This document shows positions 1 through 8,042 of a DNA stretch of 53,546 nucleotides, in pieces (positions within the stretch are counted from its first letter, which is position 1; each line of letters begins with the position of its first letter). Location of the stretch: the NCBI GenBank assembly GCA_030691545.1, contig JAUYEE010000238.1, forward strand, positions 1 through 53,546. Direction: 5' to 3'. The position numbers were made by a program, and so were the translations under genes. The DNA is from a bacterium. Lineage in GTDB: Bacteria > Auribacterota > JABMQX01. The notes under the pieces are model-generated. The model saw nothing but the letters and a program-made list of their open reading frames with translations. It did not search any database and was not told the origin of the DNA.

Positions 1-45
1 GAGCGGGGATGAACGCATGCGAAGTGCGAAATCCGAAAACCGAAG
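1..45 (+). repeat. Partial copy of dispersed repeat family B
   Basis: The window opens inside a copy of a short repeat whose core is GCGGGGATGAACGC. The same core recurs near 1820, 1920, 1985 and 3113. In full copies it is preceded by CCCCGC, so that a hairpin can form. It lies just upstream of secG and holds no gene. Confidence 0.6.
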
Positions 46-78
46 TGAGGTTTTGACAAGGAGGTAGAAGAGAATTCA

Positions 79-750
79 ATGATTGGCAGCTCCCTAATCG
101 GCAGTTACATCTTTGTCGCATCCATTTTCTATGGGATGCTCGTTGGCCTGCACATCTTAGTGGCGGCACTTCTGATCTTGCTCGTTCTCATGCAGGCGTC
201 CAAAGGCGGCGGGCTTTCCGGAGCGTTTGGCACCGGAACAGGCAGTTCCCCCCTATTCGGCGCCGCCACCTCCAGCGTCCTGGTTCGGACAACGACGGTG
301 CTGGCGGTGCTCTTCGCAATCACCTGCATTTCCATCGCCGCGATTCAGTCGAGAAGGGCTACCTTCGCCAAAACAATCAGGAAAGAAGAAGTAGCACCGG
401 AACCGACGAAGGAAGAAGGAGCCACTCCCCCCGGCGAGGAAGCGACGACGGAAAAACCCCTTTCGCCGGTCGAAGGGGAAACGAAGAAGGAGGAAGCTCT
501 CGCCGAACCCCCTGCAACAAAAGAACAACCGGCGCTTTCCCCCGTAGAAGGCGAGGTCCCCGAGAAGGAATCGAAACCGCCCGCTCCTGAGGCGACAAAA
601 TCGCCGTCGCCTATTGAGGGGGAAAGTCCCAAACCGGCGCCGACCGCGCCTTCTGAGGGGACTCTCTCCCCCGTGGAAGGCGGAGAGACCGGCGGGGAGT
701 CCGAGCACGCTCCGACACAGCCCGACACGACTCCGCCCCCAGGAGAGTAA
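79..750 (+). CDS. secG: Preprotein translocase subunit SecG with long low-complexity tail
   Basis: SecG assists protein export through the SecYEG channel in the inner membrane. Two hydrophobic segments (about residues 12-37 and 68-90) flank the conserved cytoplasmic loop, which contains LMQASKGGGLSGAFG and GSSPLFG, both typical of SecG. A strong ribosome site AAGGAGGT sits 13 bases before the ATG. Ordinary SecG proteins are about 70-130 residues. This one is 223, because residues 95-223 form a Glu/Pro/Lys-rich tail after the second membrane segment. The tail carries four copies of the heptad LSPVEGE or a close variant, starting near residues 128, 153, 177 and 196. The core identification is secure; the role of the tail is unknown. 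Confidence 0.93.
   Translation: MIGSSLIGSYIFVASIFYGMLVGLHILVAALLILLVLMQASKGGGLSGAFGTGTGSSPLFGAATSSVLVRTTTVLAVLFAITCISIAAIQSRRATFAKTIRKEEVAPEPTKEEGATPPGEEATTEKPLSPVEGETKKEEALAEPPATKEQPALSPVEGEVPEKESKPPAPEATKSPSPIEGESPKPAPTAPSEGTLSPVEGGETGGESEHAPTQPDTTPPPGE
457..687 (+). repeat. Four coding copies of an LSPVEGE heptad in the secG tail
   Basis: Copies start at 460, 535, 607 and 664, separated by 50-75 bases. The first is nearly palindromic at DNA level (CCCCTT at 457-462 pairs with AAGGGG at 473-478). Codons differ between copies although the peptide is kept (LSPVEGE, LSPVEGE, SPSPIEGE, LSPVEGG). This could be a dispersed palindrome that has spread within a coding region, or a peptide repeat kept by selection. 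Confidence 0.6.
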
Positions 751-801
751 CGGGGCGAACCGAACCGCCCATCAACAGGATGCCCGAACCCTAACAGGCC
801 T

Positions 802-1803
802 ATGGAGAACAACGGCAGCATATTACGCGTGGTCAATCTTCAAACTCATTTCCACACGGATGACGGCATAGCAAAAGCCGTTGACGGAGTGAGCTTTGGG
901 ATTCCAAAGGGGAAAACCCTCGGGCTGGTCGGAGAAAGCGGGTGCGGCAAGAGCGTGACTGCCCTTTCCATCATGCAATTGGTCCCTTTTCCCCCCGGAA
1001 AGATTGTCGGAGGGAGCGTTTTTTTTAAGGAGAAGGACCTCCTCAAGCTCTCGGAAGCGCGGATGCGAAAAGTGCGCGGCAACGAGATTTCCATGGTATT
1101 CCAGGAGCCGATGACCTCCCTCAACCCCGTTTTCACAGTGGGCAATCAGATCATGGAGGTGCTTCGTCTTCACCAGAAACTGTCCAGGAGGCAGGCCCGG
1201 CAGAAAACTATCGAGCTGCTCGCCCAGGTGAGAATGCCTATCCCGGAGCAGCGGATTCATGAGTACCCCCACCAACTATCCGGGGGAATGAAACAGCGAG
1301 TCATGATTGCCATGGCGTTAGCGTGCAGCCCGGCGGTCCTCATCGCTGATGAGCCGACAACGGCCCTCGACGTGACCATCCAGGCGCAGTTGTTAGAGCT
1401 CATCAACGAGTTGCAGGAGCGCCTCCATATGTCGGTCCTTTTGATCACTCACGATCTCGGGGTCATCGCTGAGACGGCGAATTCTGTCGCGGTGATGTAC
1501 GCGGGCAAAATTGTCGAGTACACCTCCGCGGAGAATCTTTTTGCCAGCCCAAAACATCCTTACACGGTCGGCTTATTCGGCTCCCTCCCGAAACTCGGGA
1601 AGAAACGCGGAAAACTGGCGGTCATCCCCGGGAATGTGCCGAATCCACTTTACTTTCCGCCGGGCTGCCGGTTTCACCCGCGGTGTCCCCACGTCATGGA
1701 CATGTGCCGCGAGGTGATCCCGCCCTCAGCGGAAGTGGCTTGGGGTCACCAGGCGGCCTGCTTCCTCTATCCCGCTTGTCGTCAGGAGGCTGAAGCGGCA
1801 TGA
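802..1803 (+). CDS. Oligopeptide/dipeptide ABC transporter ATP-binding protein (DppD/OppD type)
   Basis: This is the cytoplasmic ATPase of a peptide-type importer. Walker A GESGCGKS is at residues 44-51, the signature LSGGMKQR at 159-166 and Walker B VLIADEP at about 179-185. The C-terminal oligopeptide-specific extension with GCRFHPRCP and a cysteine pattern is present, and the length of 333 residues is normal for DppD/OppD. It is followed by its usual partner, the OppF-type ATPase, but a repeat-rich spacer of about 250 bases separates them. No permease or binding protein lies in the window, so the membrane part must be encoded elsewhere. The substrate cannot be told from the ATPase. The ATG has no clear ribosome site. 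Confidence 0.93.
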   Translation: MENNGSILRVVNLQTHFHTDDGIAKAVDGVSFGIPKGKTLGLVGESGCGKSVTALSIMQLVPFPPGKIVGGSVFFKEKDLLKLSEARMRKVRGNEISMVFQEPMTSLNPVFTVGNQIMEVLRLHQKLSRRQARQKTIELLAQVRMPIPEQRIHEYPHQLSGGMKQRVMIAMALACSPAVLIADEPTTALDVTIQAQLLELINELQERLHMSVLLITHDLGVIAETANSVAVMYAGKIVEYTSAENLFASPKHPYTVGLFGSLPKLGKKRGKLAVIPGNVPNPLYFPPGCRFHPRCPHVMDMCREVIPPSAEVAWGHQAACFLYPACRQEAEAA

Positions 1804-2057
1804 TGTCCCTTCGGCGAATGAAACCGCGGATGAACGCAGGGCGGGAAGTGCCTGCCCGAGGGCTACGGCCAGAGGAGGAAAGGATAAAACCACAAAGAAC
1901 ACGAAGGGCACAGAGGGAACCCCGCCTCGGCGGAGATGAACGGGGATGCCTGTATTCTGTTTACTGTCTCCTGCATTCAGATGAAACCCCGCACGAGCGC
2001 GGATGAACGCAGAGGAGGAAGTGGAGGAATAGATGAGACCACGAAGGACACGAGGAA
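1804..2057 (+). repeat. Spacer built of dispersed repeats A and B
   Basis: The spacer between the two ABC ATPases contains repeat B cores (GCGGATGAACGC near 1824-1838 and 1995-2008, and a variant near 1921-1946). It also holds two copies of repeat A, a run resembling ACCACGAAGGACACGAAG (about 1887-1912 and 2037-2056). The same combination precedes lepB at 3087-3137. No coding potential is seen. The second A copy runs up to the GTG start of the next gene. Confidence 0.7.
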
Positions 2058-3080
2058 GTGGAGAGTGTTGGCGAGAATAATCGTCTGCTCGAGGTCATTG
2101 ACCTGAAGAAACACTTCCCGGTCAAGAGGGGACTGTTCTCACGGGTCCAGGGATACGTGCGCGCCGTGGACGGGATTTCCTTCACCATCGGGCGAGAAGA
2201 GACGCTCGGGCTTGTGGGGGAGAGCGGCTGCGGCAAGACGACGACCGGCCGGACCATCCTGAGGCTTCTCGAACCGACGGCCGGCGACGTCCGTTTCGAG
2301 GGTCGCTCCGTTTTCGCATTCAACAAGACCGAGCTGCGCCAGATGAGACGGAACATGCAGGTCGTGTTTCAGGACCCTTTCGGTTCCCTGAACCCGCGGA
2401 TGACCGTCGGCAGCATTGTGGGCGAACCCCTCGCCGTCCACCGAGTGGGTGCCCGGAGGGAAAGAAGGGAGAGGGTGAAGGAACTCCTGCAAAAAGTGGG
2501 GCTTCCCGCGGATGCGGTGAATCGGTATCCGCACGAATTCAGCGGGGGACAGCGCCAACGGATCGGCATCGCCCGCGCCGTCGCCCTCAATCCGAAATTC
2601 GTCGTCTGCGATGAGCCGGTTTCCGCCCTCGATGTTTCCATCCAGGCTCAGATTATCAATCTCCTCGAGGAGCTTCAGGAAGATTTTGGGCTTTCGTACC
2701 TGTTCATCGCGCACGACCTGAGCGTGGTCCAGCACGTGAGCGATAGAGTAGCGGTGATGTACCTGGGACAAATCGTGGAGCTGGGAGACGCGGAGGTTAT
2801 CTACGAGGACCCCAAGCATCCCTACACCGTGGCGTTGTTGTCCGCCATCCCCGTCGCGGACCCGAAGACGAAGCGAAAGCGCATCGTCCTTCCCGGGGAT
2901 GTTCCTTCGCCGGTGAATCCGCCGAGGGGCTGTCGCTTCCATACCCGTTGCAAGTACGCGAAGGATGACTGCAAAACGGAGGAGCCGAAGTTAACCGACC
3001 GCGGCGGGGGGCATTTTGTGGCGTGTTTTCTTGAGGAAAGCCCAGACGAACTCAGACGAGCGCAGGGGGAAGGGAAGTGA
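2058..3080 (+). CDS. Oligopeptide ABC transporter ATP-binding protein (OppF/DppF type)
   Basis: This is the second ATPase of a peptide-type importer, pairing with the upstream DppD/OppD-like protein. Walker A GESGCGKT is at residues 54-61, the signature FSGGQRQR at 161-168 and Walker B FVVCDEP at about 181-187. The C-terminal extension carries [15 protein letters not shown]. At 340 residues it has the family length. The start is a GTG directly at the end of a repeat A copy, so the N-terminal few residues may derive from the repeat; GAGGAA upstream is too close for a normal ribosome site. Function as an ATPase is secure; the substrate is unknown. Confidence 0.92.
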   Translation: MESVGENNRLLEVIDLKKHFPVKRGLFSRVQGYVRAVDGISFTIGREETLGLVGESGCGKTTTGRTILRLLEPTAGDVRFEGRSVFAFNKTELRQMRRNMQVVFQDPFGSLNPRMTVGSIVGEPLAVHRVGARRERRERVKELLQKVGLPADAVNRYPHEFSGGQRQRIGIARAVALNPKFVVCDEPVSALDVSIQAQIINLLEELQEDFGLSYLFIAHDLSVVQHVSDRVAVMYLGQIVELGDAEVIYEDPKHPYTVALLSAIPVADPKTKRKRIVLPGDVPSPVNPPRGCRFHTRCKYAKDDCKTEEPKLTDRGGGHFVACFLEESPDELRRAQGEGK

Positions 3081-3137
3081 CCGATAAAACCACGAAGAGC
3101 ACGAAGGGAAACCCCGCATGAGCGGGGATGAACGCGA
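3081..3137 (+). repeat. Composite of repeats A and B before lepB
   Basis: AAAACCACGAAGAGCACGAA (repeat A) runs directly into a complete repeat B hairpin (CCCCGC, loop ATGA, GCGGGG, then ATGAACGC). It fills the whole gap between oppF-like and lepB and ends at the lepB start codon. Confidence 0.75.
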
Positions 3138-4055
3138 ATGAGAGCAAAGAAACTAATTAGGGAAACGAGAATCCTTCTGAAACGAAAAGTCAGGAAGATA
3201 ACACCTGAGGGCACGCAGGAGGTCGAGGAGTCCATCGCCGAATTGGAGCGAGCTCTCTCCCGCAGTGCCCCAAAACAGGTCCGGAAAGCCAAGGAGACTC
3301 TTCGGAAAGCCGTCGTCCGGCACGTCCCCCACACGAAGCTCGACGTTGTGTTGGACTATGCCTATTCGCTGGCGACGGCGGTGCTCATTGCCCTGGTTAT
3401 CCGCCATTTCATTGTAGAGCCGTTCAAGATACCCTCCGGCTCGATGATCCCCACCCTCAAGATTGGCGACAAGATTCTGGTCAACAAGTTCATCTATGGG
3501 TTGCGCATCCCCTTCATGAAGACGCGGGTGATTGAGATTTGCCGACCCCGCCGCTGGGACGTTATCGTATTCACGACCGACGGCATCCCCGACGCCAGCC
3601 AATACCCGAAGAATTTCGTGAAGCGAGTTGTGGGCTTGCCGGGAGAGAAGCTGGAGATTCGCGAGGGCGAAATCCTGAAGTATGTTCCCGACGGGAACGG
3701 CGGCGAGAAGGCGATCCTCATCCAAAAGCCCGAATGGTTGTCGGACCTGCATCACGCCAACGCGCAAGAAGGGCAGAGAATCCGCCTCCAGGAATGGGAT
3801 TACGTGAGAATCTTAGGCATCCGGTTGCCCTGGACGAACGGCGGTGCTCGTGAAGGCGTCCGGGGCTTCTGGAAGTATGGCAAGGAGGAACAGAAATTCA
3901 CGGTGCCGGAAGGGCATTACTTCGCCCTCGGCGACAACACCGCCAGCAGCTTCGATAGTCGGGGATGGGGGTTCGTTCCCTTCGGGAATATCAAGGGGAA
4001 AGTCATCTGCAAGTGGTCCTTCAAACCTCCTTTCGGCCAGGGGGTTGTGCGATAG
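3138..4055 (+). CDS. lepB: Signal peptidase I
   Basis: This inner-membrane serine protease cleaves signal peptides from exported proteins. The catalytic serine is Ser102 in PSGSMIPTL and the general-base lysine is Lys162 in FVKRVVGLPGE. The late ALGDNTASSFDSRGWG box is also present. A single membrane segment lies at about residues 75-92, preceded by about 70 charged residues that are longer than in minimal enzymes. Residues about 175-250 form an insertion between the catalytic core boxes. At 305 residues it is a medium-length enzyme. It follows peptide-transporter ATPases and secG nearby. A second, shorter signal peptidase I lies at 24060. Confidence 0.95.
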   Translation: MRAKKLIRETRILLKRKVRKITPEGTQEVEESIAELERALSRSAPKQVRKAKETLRKAVVRHVPHTKLDVVLDYAYSLATAVLIALVIRHFIVEPFKIPSGSMIPTLKIGDKILVNKFIYGLRIPFMKTRVIEICRPRRWDVIVFTTDGIPDASQYPKNFVKRVVGLPGEKLEIREGEILKYVPDGNGGEKAILIQKPEWLSDLHHANAQEGQRIRLQEWDYVRILGIRLPWTNGGAREGVRGFWKYGKEEQKFTVPEGHYFALGDNTASSFDSRGWGFVPFGNIKGKVICKWSFKPPFGQGVVR

Positions 4056-4068
4056 AGTTGACGCGACC

Positions 4069-4494
4069 ATGGTGATTGTGAGCGCCTGCCTGTCCGGTTT
4101 GAATTGCCGCTATGACGGCAGCAACCGCCGCGACGCGGAAATCGAGGAGATGTCGCGGAGAGGAGAAGCCTTCCCCCTCTGTCCGGAAGAGCTTGGCGGA
4201 CTCCCTATCCCCAGGTCCCCCTGCGAAATCGAGACGGGTGACGGCGAGGACGTTCTCGCCGGAAGAAGCCGCGTTCTCAGCGGTGAGGGTAAGGACGTTA
4301 CGGCGTGTTTTCTTCAGGGCGCATGGAAGGCCCTGGCGATTGCCCGGGCGCTCGGCATTGCGGAGGGCATTTTCAAAGCGCACAGCCCCTCGTGTGGCGT
4401 CACAAGCATCCGCCGCAAGGGAGAGTTGGTCAGCGGACCGGGCGTCTGCGCGGCTCTTCTTCTGAGAGAGGGGATCGCACTCAGCGAGAGGTGA
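4069..4494 (+). CDS. DUF523 family protein (TudS-like desulfidase fold)
   Basis: The 141-residue product has the DUF523 hallmarks SACLSGLNCRYDG at the N-terminus, FPLCPEELGGL in the middle and KAHSPSCG near the C-terminus. Cysteines 7 or 13, 38 and 109 are the expected ligands of an iron-sulfur cluster. The family includes TudS, a 2-thiouracil desulfidase, but most members have no known substrate. The reading frame is open further upstream, but the domain begins at the ATG used here, 13 bases after the lepB stop. It therefore probably shares a transcript with lepB and with the isomerase that starts 9 bases downstream. Confidence 0.85.
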   Translation: MVIVSACLSGLNCRYDGSNRRDAEIEEMSRRGEAFPLCPEELGGLPIPRSPCEIETGDGEDVLAGRSRVLSGEGKDVTACFLQGAWKALAIARALGIAEGIFKAHSPSCGVTSIRRKGELVSGPGVCAALLLREGIALSER

Positions 4495-4503
4495 CAGAAA
4501 CGG

Positions 4504-5433
4504 ATGTTTGCGCTTTCAACAGCCTGGGGAGTGAAACGGAGCAAGGACCCCGCAGAATTGATTGCGGAAGCGCGGCGACTCGGCTTTCGGTGCATGGAGC
4601 TGCACCACTCGCTGAGCCTCACAACGGTGGCGGGGTTTCTCGACGCAGCCGAAAAAGGGGAGGTGACCGTCTCCAGCCTCCACAATTTCTGTCCGTCCAT
4701 CATGTGGGCTTCCGGACCCGACGCGTATTCCCCTTCCTCTCTCGACGCGAGGGAAAGGAGCATGGCTGTCAAGAAAGCGAAAGACACAATTGACATGGCG
4801 GCACGATTCGGCGCGAAGGCTGTAGTCATGCACTCCGGGCGGGTGGATATGAAGGACATGACTTCCGCCCTCATCGCGCTGTACAACAATGGGCTGAAAG
4901 ATACCCCTCGGTATGGGAGAATCAAGGGCAAGCTCCTCGCCCGGCGGGAGAAGAAACACCAGCGACACCTCGACGCGCTCTACAAGAGCCTGGATGAACT
5001 CGTCGCTCATTCCGAGCCGAAGGGCGTCAAAATCGGCATCGAGAACCGGTATTCCGTCGAGGACATTCCCTCGTTCGAGGAGATCAAGCTGATTCTCGAT
5101 GAGTTCGCCGGAGCGAACGTCGGCTACTGGCATGATGTGGGACACGCCCAGTGCTCCGAGGAACTGGACATTGTCGCGCACGAGTCGTACCTCCAGGCGT
5201 ACTCGTCCCGGATGCTCGGCATCCATCTCCACGATGTCATCGGCGTCAGCGACCACCGGGTCCCTCTCACCGGTGAGTTCGATTTTCGGAAGTTGAAACC
5301 GTATTTGTCCAGGGATACCATCAAGGTCGTGGAAGCATTCGTGAGTGCTCCGGAAGAACAGGTTGTCGAGGGGATGAGTTTCATCCGCGACTGCCTGTCT
5401 TTAGACGATGAAGAAGCCTGCTCGACCGGTTGA
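4504..5433 (+). CDS. Sugar phosphate isomerase/epimerase (TIM barrel, AP endonuclease 2 family)
   Basis: The 309-residue cytoplasmic protein (no signal peptide) has the xylose-isomerase-like barrel pattern. Likely metal ligands are the glutamate in IGIENRYS, the Asp/His in GYWHDVGHAQ, the histidines in GIHLHDVIG and the late glutamate in KVVEAF. The family isomerises or epimerises sugars, inositols or related hydroxy acids. The substrate cannot be assigned from sequence. It is closely packed behind the DUF523 gene, and a GC-rich hairpin follows its stop codon. Confidence 0.85.
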   Translation: MFALSTAWGVKRSKDPAELIAEARRLGFRCMELHHSLSLTTVAGFLDAAEKGEVTVSSLHNFCPSIMWASGPDAYSPSSLDARERSMAVKKAKDTIDMAARFGAKAVVMHSGRVDMKDMTSALIALYNNGLKDTPRYGRIKGKLLARREKKHQRHLDALYKSLDELVAHSEPKGVKIGIENRYSVEDIPSFEEIKLILDEFAGANVGYWHDVGHAQCSEELDIVAHESYLQAYSSRMLGIHLHDVIGVSDHRVPLTGEFDFRKLKPYLSRDTIKVVEAFVSAPEEQVVEGMSFIRDCLSLDDEEACSTG

Positions 5434-5452
5434 CCCCGCCCCGGCGGGGTTT
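5434..5452 (+). terminator. GC-rich hairpin with short T run after the isomerase
   Basis: CCCCGCC directly follows the stop codon and pairs with GGCGGGG at 5443-5449, then TTT follows. It could be a weak intrinsic terminator. It also resembles the hairpin part of repeat B, so it may be a repeat fragment used as a terminator. Confidence 0.5.
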
Positions 5453-5520
5453 ATGCGAAATAGCCGAGGCTTCTTTTGTGGATGACACCCGTTTCCGCGG
5501 TACCCAATAGAGTCGCCTCG

Positions 5521-6567
5521 ATGAAAAGAAAACATCTCATCCTCGCGCTCAAAATTGTCGTCAGCGCCGGTCTGCTGTACTTTGTCTTTCGTAAGATTGC
5601 TCCGGACTGGCGCCGGCTCGCCGCCGAGATGGCGTCGGCTTTTCGGTATGGATGGCCGTCGCTCGTTGCGGCTTTGGGGGTGGTGGGCATTGTGTTCGTG
5701 GTCGGCGCCTGGCGATGGAAGATGATTCTACTTAGCCATAATGTGGACATTCCGCTCTTCCAGACGGTCCGACTCTTTTTAGTGGGATTCTTTTTTGGCC
5801 AGTTCATGCCGGGAGGCCTCGCCGCGGGGGACATCATCCGTTCCTATTATATTTCATACTGTACCGTTGATAAGAAAACGGAGTGCGTGGCCACAGTTGT
5901 GGTGGATAGGGTCGTGGGCTCCGCGGGCTTTCTGGCGATCGTGGTGATTTCGCTGTTGCTGTGGCGTGGGCATCTCGAGACCGCGTTGATGCTTGTTGGC
6001 ATCGGGCTGGCTCTGGTGGCGGTCATCGCGTTGTTCTTCACCCGGCGTTTTCTGAACCGATTGCCTTTTGCCGGATGGGTGAGCCAGCACCTCCCGTACA
6101 GGCAACATCTTACCCGCATCTACGAAGCGTTCCGCCATTACAGAAGACACAAGATGCGATTGGGTTTTTGCTTGGGGTTGTCTCTGTTTATCCAAGTGCT
6201 CCTCGTTTTGGCGGCGTTGCTTGTCGGGGAGTCGGTCGGCATCCGGGCGACGCCCCTCGAGTACCTCATCCGAATCCCTTTGGTCGGCGCCATTTCTGTC
6301 CTTCCGATTAGCGTGGGAAACATCGGCCTGGCGGAGTTCGGTTATGCCTATTTTTTCCTGGAGGCGGGCGACCCGGAGAGTTACCGTTCCGTCGTCGGCG
6401 CCTTTGCCCTGATGATGCGCCTCCTATGGGTGTTCGTCGGCGTCATCGGCGGCATCATCTGGTGGGCGGAGAGAGGGAAGCTGTCTGGAAAGTCCGTCGG
6501 CGAAACGGAGGGTCCCCGGGCATCAGAGTCGCCTGGGGATGTTCAGAGGAGCGAGTCTCAGCCGTAG
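5521..6567 (+). CDS. Lysylphosphatidylglycerol synthase transmembrane family (UPF0104/AglD-like) membrane protein
   Basis: This is an inner-membrane protein with about eight hydrophobic segments. It carries family features such as FFFGQFMPGGLAAGDIIRSY and a later SVGNIGLAEFGYAYFF. Relatives form the flippase-like part of MprF and occur beside glycosyltransferases, so a role in moving or decorating envelope lipids is likely. The ATG at 5521 gives the usual start MKRKHLILALK; an in-frame ATG at 5476 would add 15 residues. It heads the glycan block that follows. The C-terminal 30 residues are hydrophilic and rich in Glu, Gly and Ser. Confidence 0.85.
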   Translation: MKRKHLILALKIVVSAGLLYFVFRKIAPDWRRLAAEMASAFRYGWPSLVAALGVVGIVFVVGAWRWKMILLSHNVDIPLFQTVRLFLVGFFFGQFMPGGLAAGDIIRSYYISYCTVDKKTECVATVVVDRVVGSAGFLAIVVISLLLWRGHLETALMLVGIGLALVAVIALFFTRRFLNRLPFAGWVSQHLPYRQHLTRIYEAFRHYRRHKMRLGFCLGLSLFIQVLLVLAALLVGESVGIRATPLEYLIRIPLVGAISVLPISVGNIGLAEFGYAYFFLEAGDPESYRSVVGAFALMMRLLWVFVGVIGGIIWWAERGKLSGKSVGETEGPRASESPGDVQRSESQP

Positions 6568-6622
6568 GTCACCACGGACCGCGGTGACTGTTATTCGTTT
6601 TTCGCAACTGAGGAGAATGGCG

Positions 6623-6793
6623 ATGATTGACGAGGAACTTCTAAAAATCATGTGCTGCCCGGCTTGTCACGGCGATCTCATCGAGCGAGAGGGCAAAGTC
6701 GTTTGCCTCAAGTGCAGCAGAAGGTATCCGATCCGCGACGGAATTCCCGTGATGCTCATTGACGAAGCCGAAATGCCCGAAGCGAAATCGTGA
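6623..6793 (+). CDS. Trm112-like/UPF0434 zinc-ribbon protein
   Basis: The 56-residue protein has the pattern MCCPACHGDL, then VCLKCSRRYPIRDGIPVML, matching the YcaR/Trm112-like family. Two CxxC-type pairs would bind one zinc. The ribosome site AGGAG at 6611-6615 sits 7 bases before the ATG at 6623, which decides this start over an ATG at 6617 and a longer upstream frame. Such proteins are small partners or chaperones and often stand beside glycosyltransferase genes, as here. The exact function is unknown. Confidence 0.85.
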   Translation: MIDEELLKIMCCPACHGDLIEREGKVVCLKCSRRYPIRDGIPVMLIDEAEMPEAKS

Positions 6794-6875
6794 GCGAATT
6801 GCGGATTTGCGATTGCGGACTTCGGACTGAAGGGAAGCGCCGGCTGCGGAAGCTTTTTTGCGAGAACAGACCGAG

Positions 6876-8042
6876 ATGAACGTTCTGATGATCAGCCAGG
6901 ACGCCACGTGCTTAGCGAAAGAGGGCACTGTCAGAAGCGACACGCTCCTCCGCCACAGAGAAATAGCGAATAGGCTGTCCCACTTCCACGTGGTCGTCTT
7001 TTCCGTAGGGAGGGTCAAGCACACGCGCCTGCATCCAACGGATACGCTGACGCTCCACCCCACGCAGTCGCTCAACAAGCTGACGCGCGCCCCAGACGCG
7101 TTTCGGGTTGCGGCGCGAGTGTGCAGGCGGCATCGGGTCGAGCTGGTAACGACTCAAGACGCGTTTTTCACCGGAGTAGTGGGTTGGGCGATTAGCCGAC
7201 TCCACCGGATTCCGTTTGAAGTGCAGGTCCATGCGGACTGCATCGGGAATCGCTACTGGATTAACGAAAGGCTGCTGAACCGTGTCTTGAACGTTACGGG
7301 GAGGTGGATTGTCAAGCGAGCGGATAATGTGCGCGTCGTGAGCGAGTCGGAGAGGGAGAAGATGCTGCGCCTGGGCATCCCAGGCGGCCGCATCTGGAAT
7401 ATCCCCGGCGGTGAGGGCATTAACATCGAGAAGTTCTCCTTCGGGGACGGGTCCGGCGTTCGCAGGAGGCTTCTGCCCGAGGGATGCGACCGGATGGTTC
7501 TGTTCGTCGGTCGAGTGACAAAGCAGAAGAGAATCCCGGACCTTCTTCTTGCGGCGAAGAGCGTGGTAAGGACATTGCGGAATGTATGTTTTGTTATCGT
7601 TGGCGAGGGGAAAGAACTGCCGCGTGTCAGAGAACTCGCGGCGAAACTCGCTCTTGGCGACAGAGTCATTTTCACGGGAAATGTGCCCTACGCCGAAATG
7701 CCCGGGTACTTCGCGGCAGCTGACGTCTTCGTTCTTTCGTCAGGGTACGAGGGCACCGCGAGGGTGTTGATGGAGAGCGTGGCAGCGGGTTTGCCGATTG
7801 TCACGACGAAGGTCTGCGGCGTCTCGGAGCTCGTTGCCGACGGCGAAAACGGCTTCGTAGTCCCTGTTGGATGCCCGTCCGTCATGGGAAAAAAGCTGGT
7901 TGAGGTTCTGAGCGACGTTGAGCGCTTCCGCCAGGGCGCGGAAAGGCAGAAGGTCGCTTTGACGTTGTTTGACCGGAGCAAGAATTTTCCGCGCCTGATG
8001 CAGATGTGGTCGCAGGTCGCACGCCAAGGGAAGGCAGCATGA
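6876..8042 (+). CDS. Glycosyltransferase family 4 (GT-B fold)
   Basis: The 388-residue cytosolic glycosyltransferase has a C-terminal GT1 domain with VLFVGRVTKQKR, and an intact EX7E motif in the stretch YEGTARVLMESVAAGLP. The ATG at 6876 begins MNVLMISQD, a typical first beta strand; a TTG 18 bases upstream is less likely. The stop overlaps the start of the next glycosyltransferase by ATGA, so the two are translationally coupled. It probably adds a sugar to a cell-envelope glycan or glycolipid. Donor and acceptor are unknown. Confidence 0.9.
   Translation: MNVLMISQDATCLAKEGTVRSDTLLRHREIANRLSHFHVVVFSVGRVKHTRLHPTDTLTLHPTQSLNKLTRAPDAFRVAARVCRRHRVELVTTQDAFFTGVVGWAISRLHRIPFEVQVHADCIGNRYWINERLLNRVLNVTGRWIVKRADNVRVVSESEREKMLRLGIPGGRIWNIPGGEGINIEKFSFGDGSGVRRRLLPEGCDRMVLFVGRVTKQKRIPDLLLAAKSVVRTLRNVCFVIVGEGKELPRVRELAAKLALGDRVIFTGNVPYAEMPGYFAAADVFVLSSGYEGTARVLMESVAAGLPIVTTKVCGVSELVADGENGFVVPVGCPSVMGKKLVEVLSDVERFRQGAERQKVALTLFDRSKNFPRLMQMWSQVARQGKAA

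Noticed and set aside
1804..2057. Degenerate small gene between the two ABC ATPases
   Set aside because: The open frame consists of dispersed repeats A and B and lacks any domain or codon pattern of a gene.
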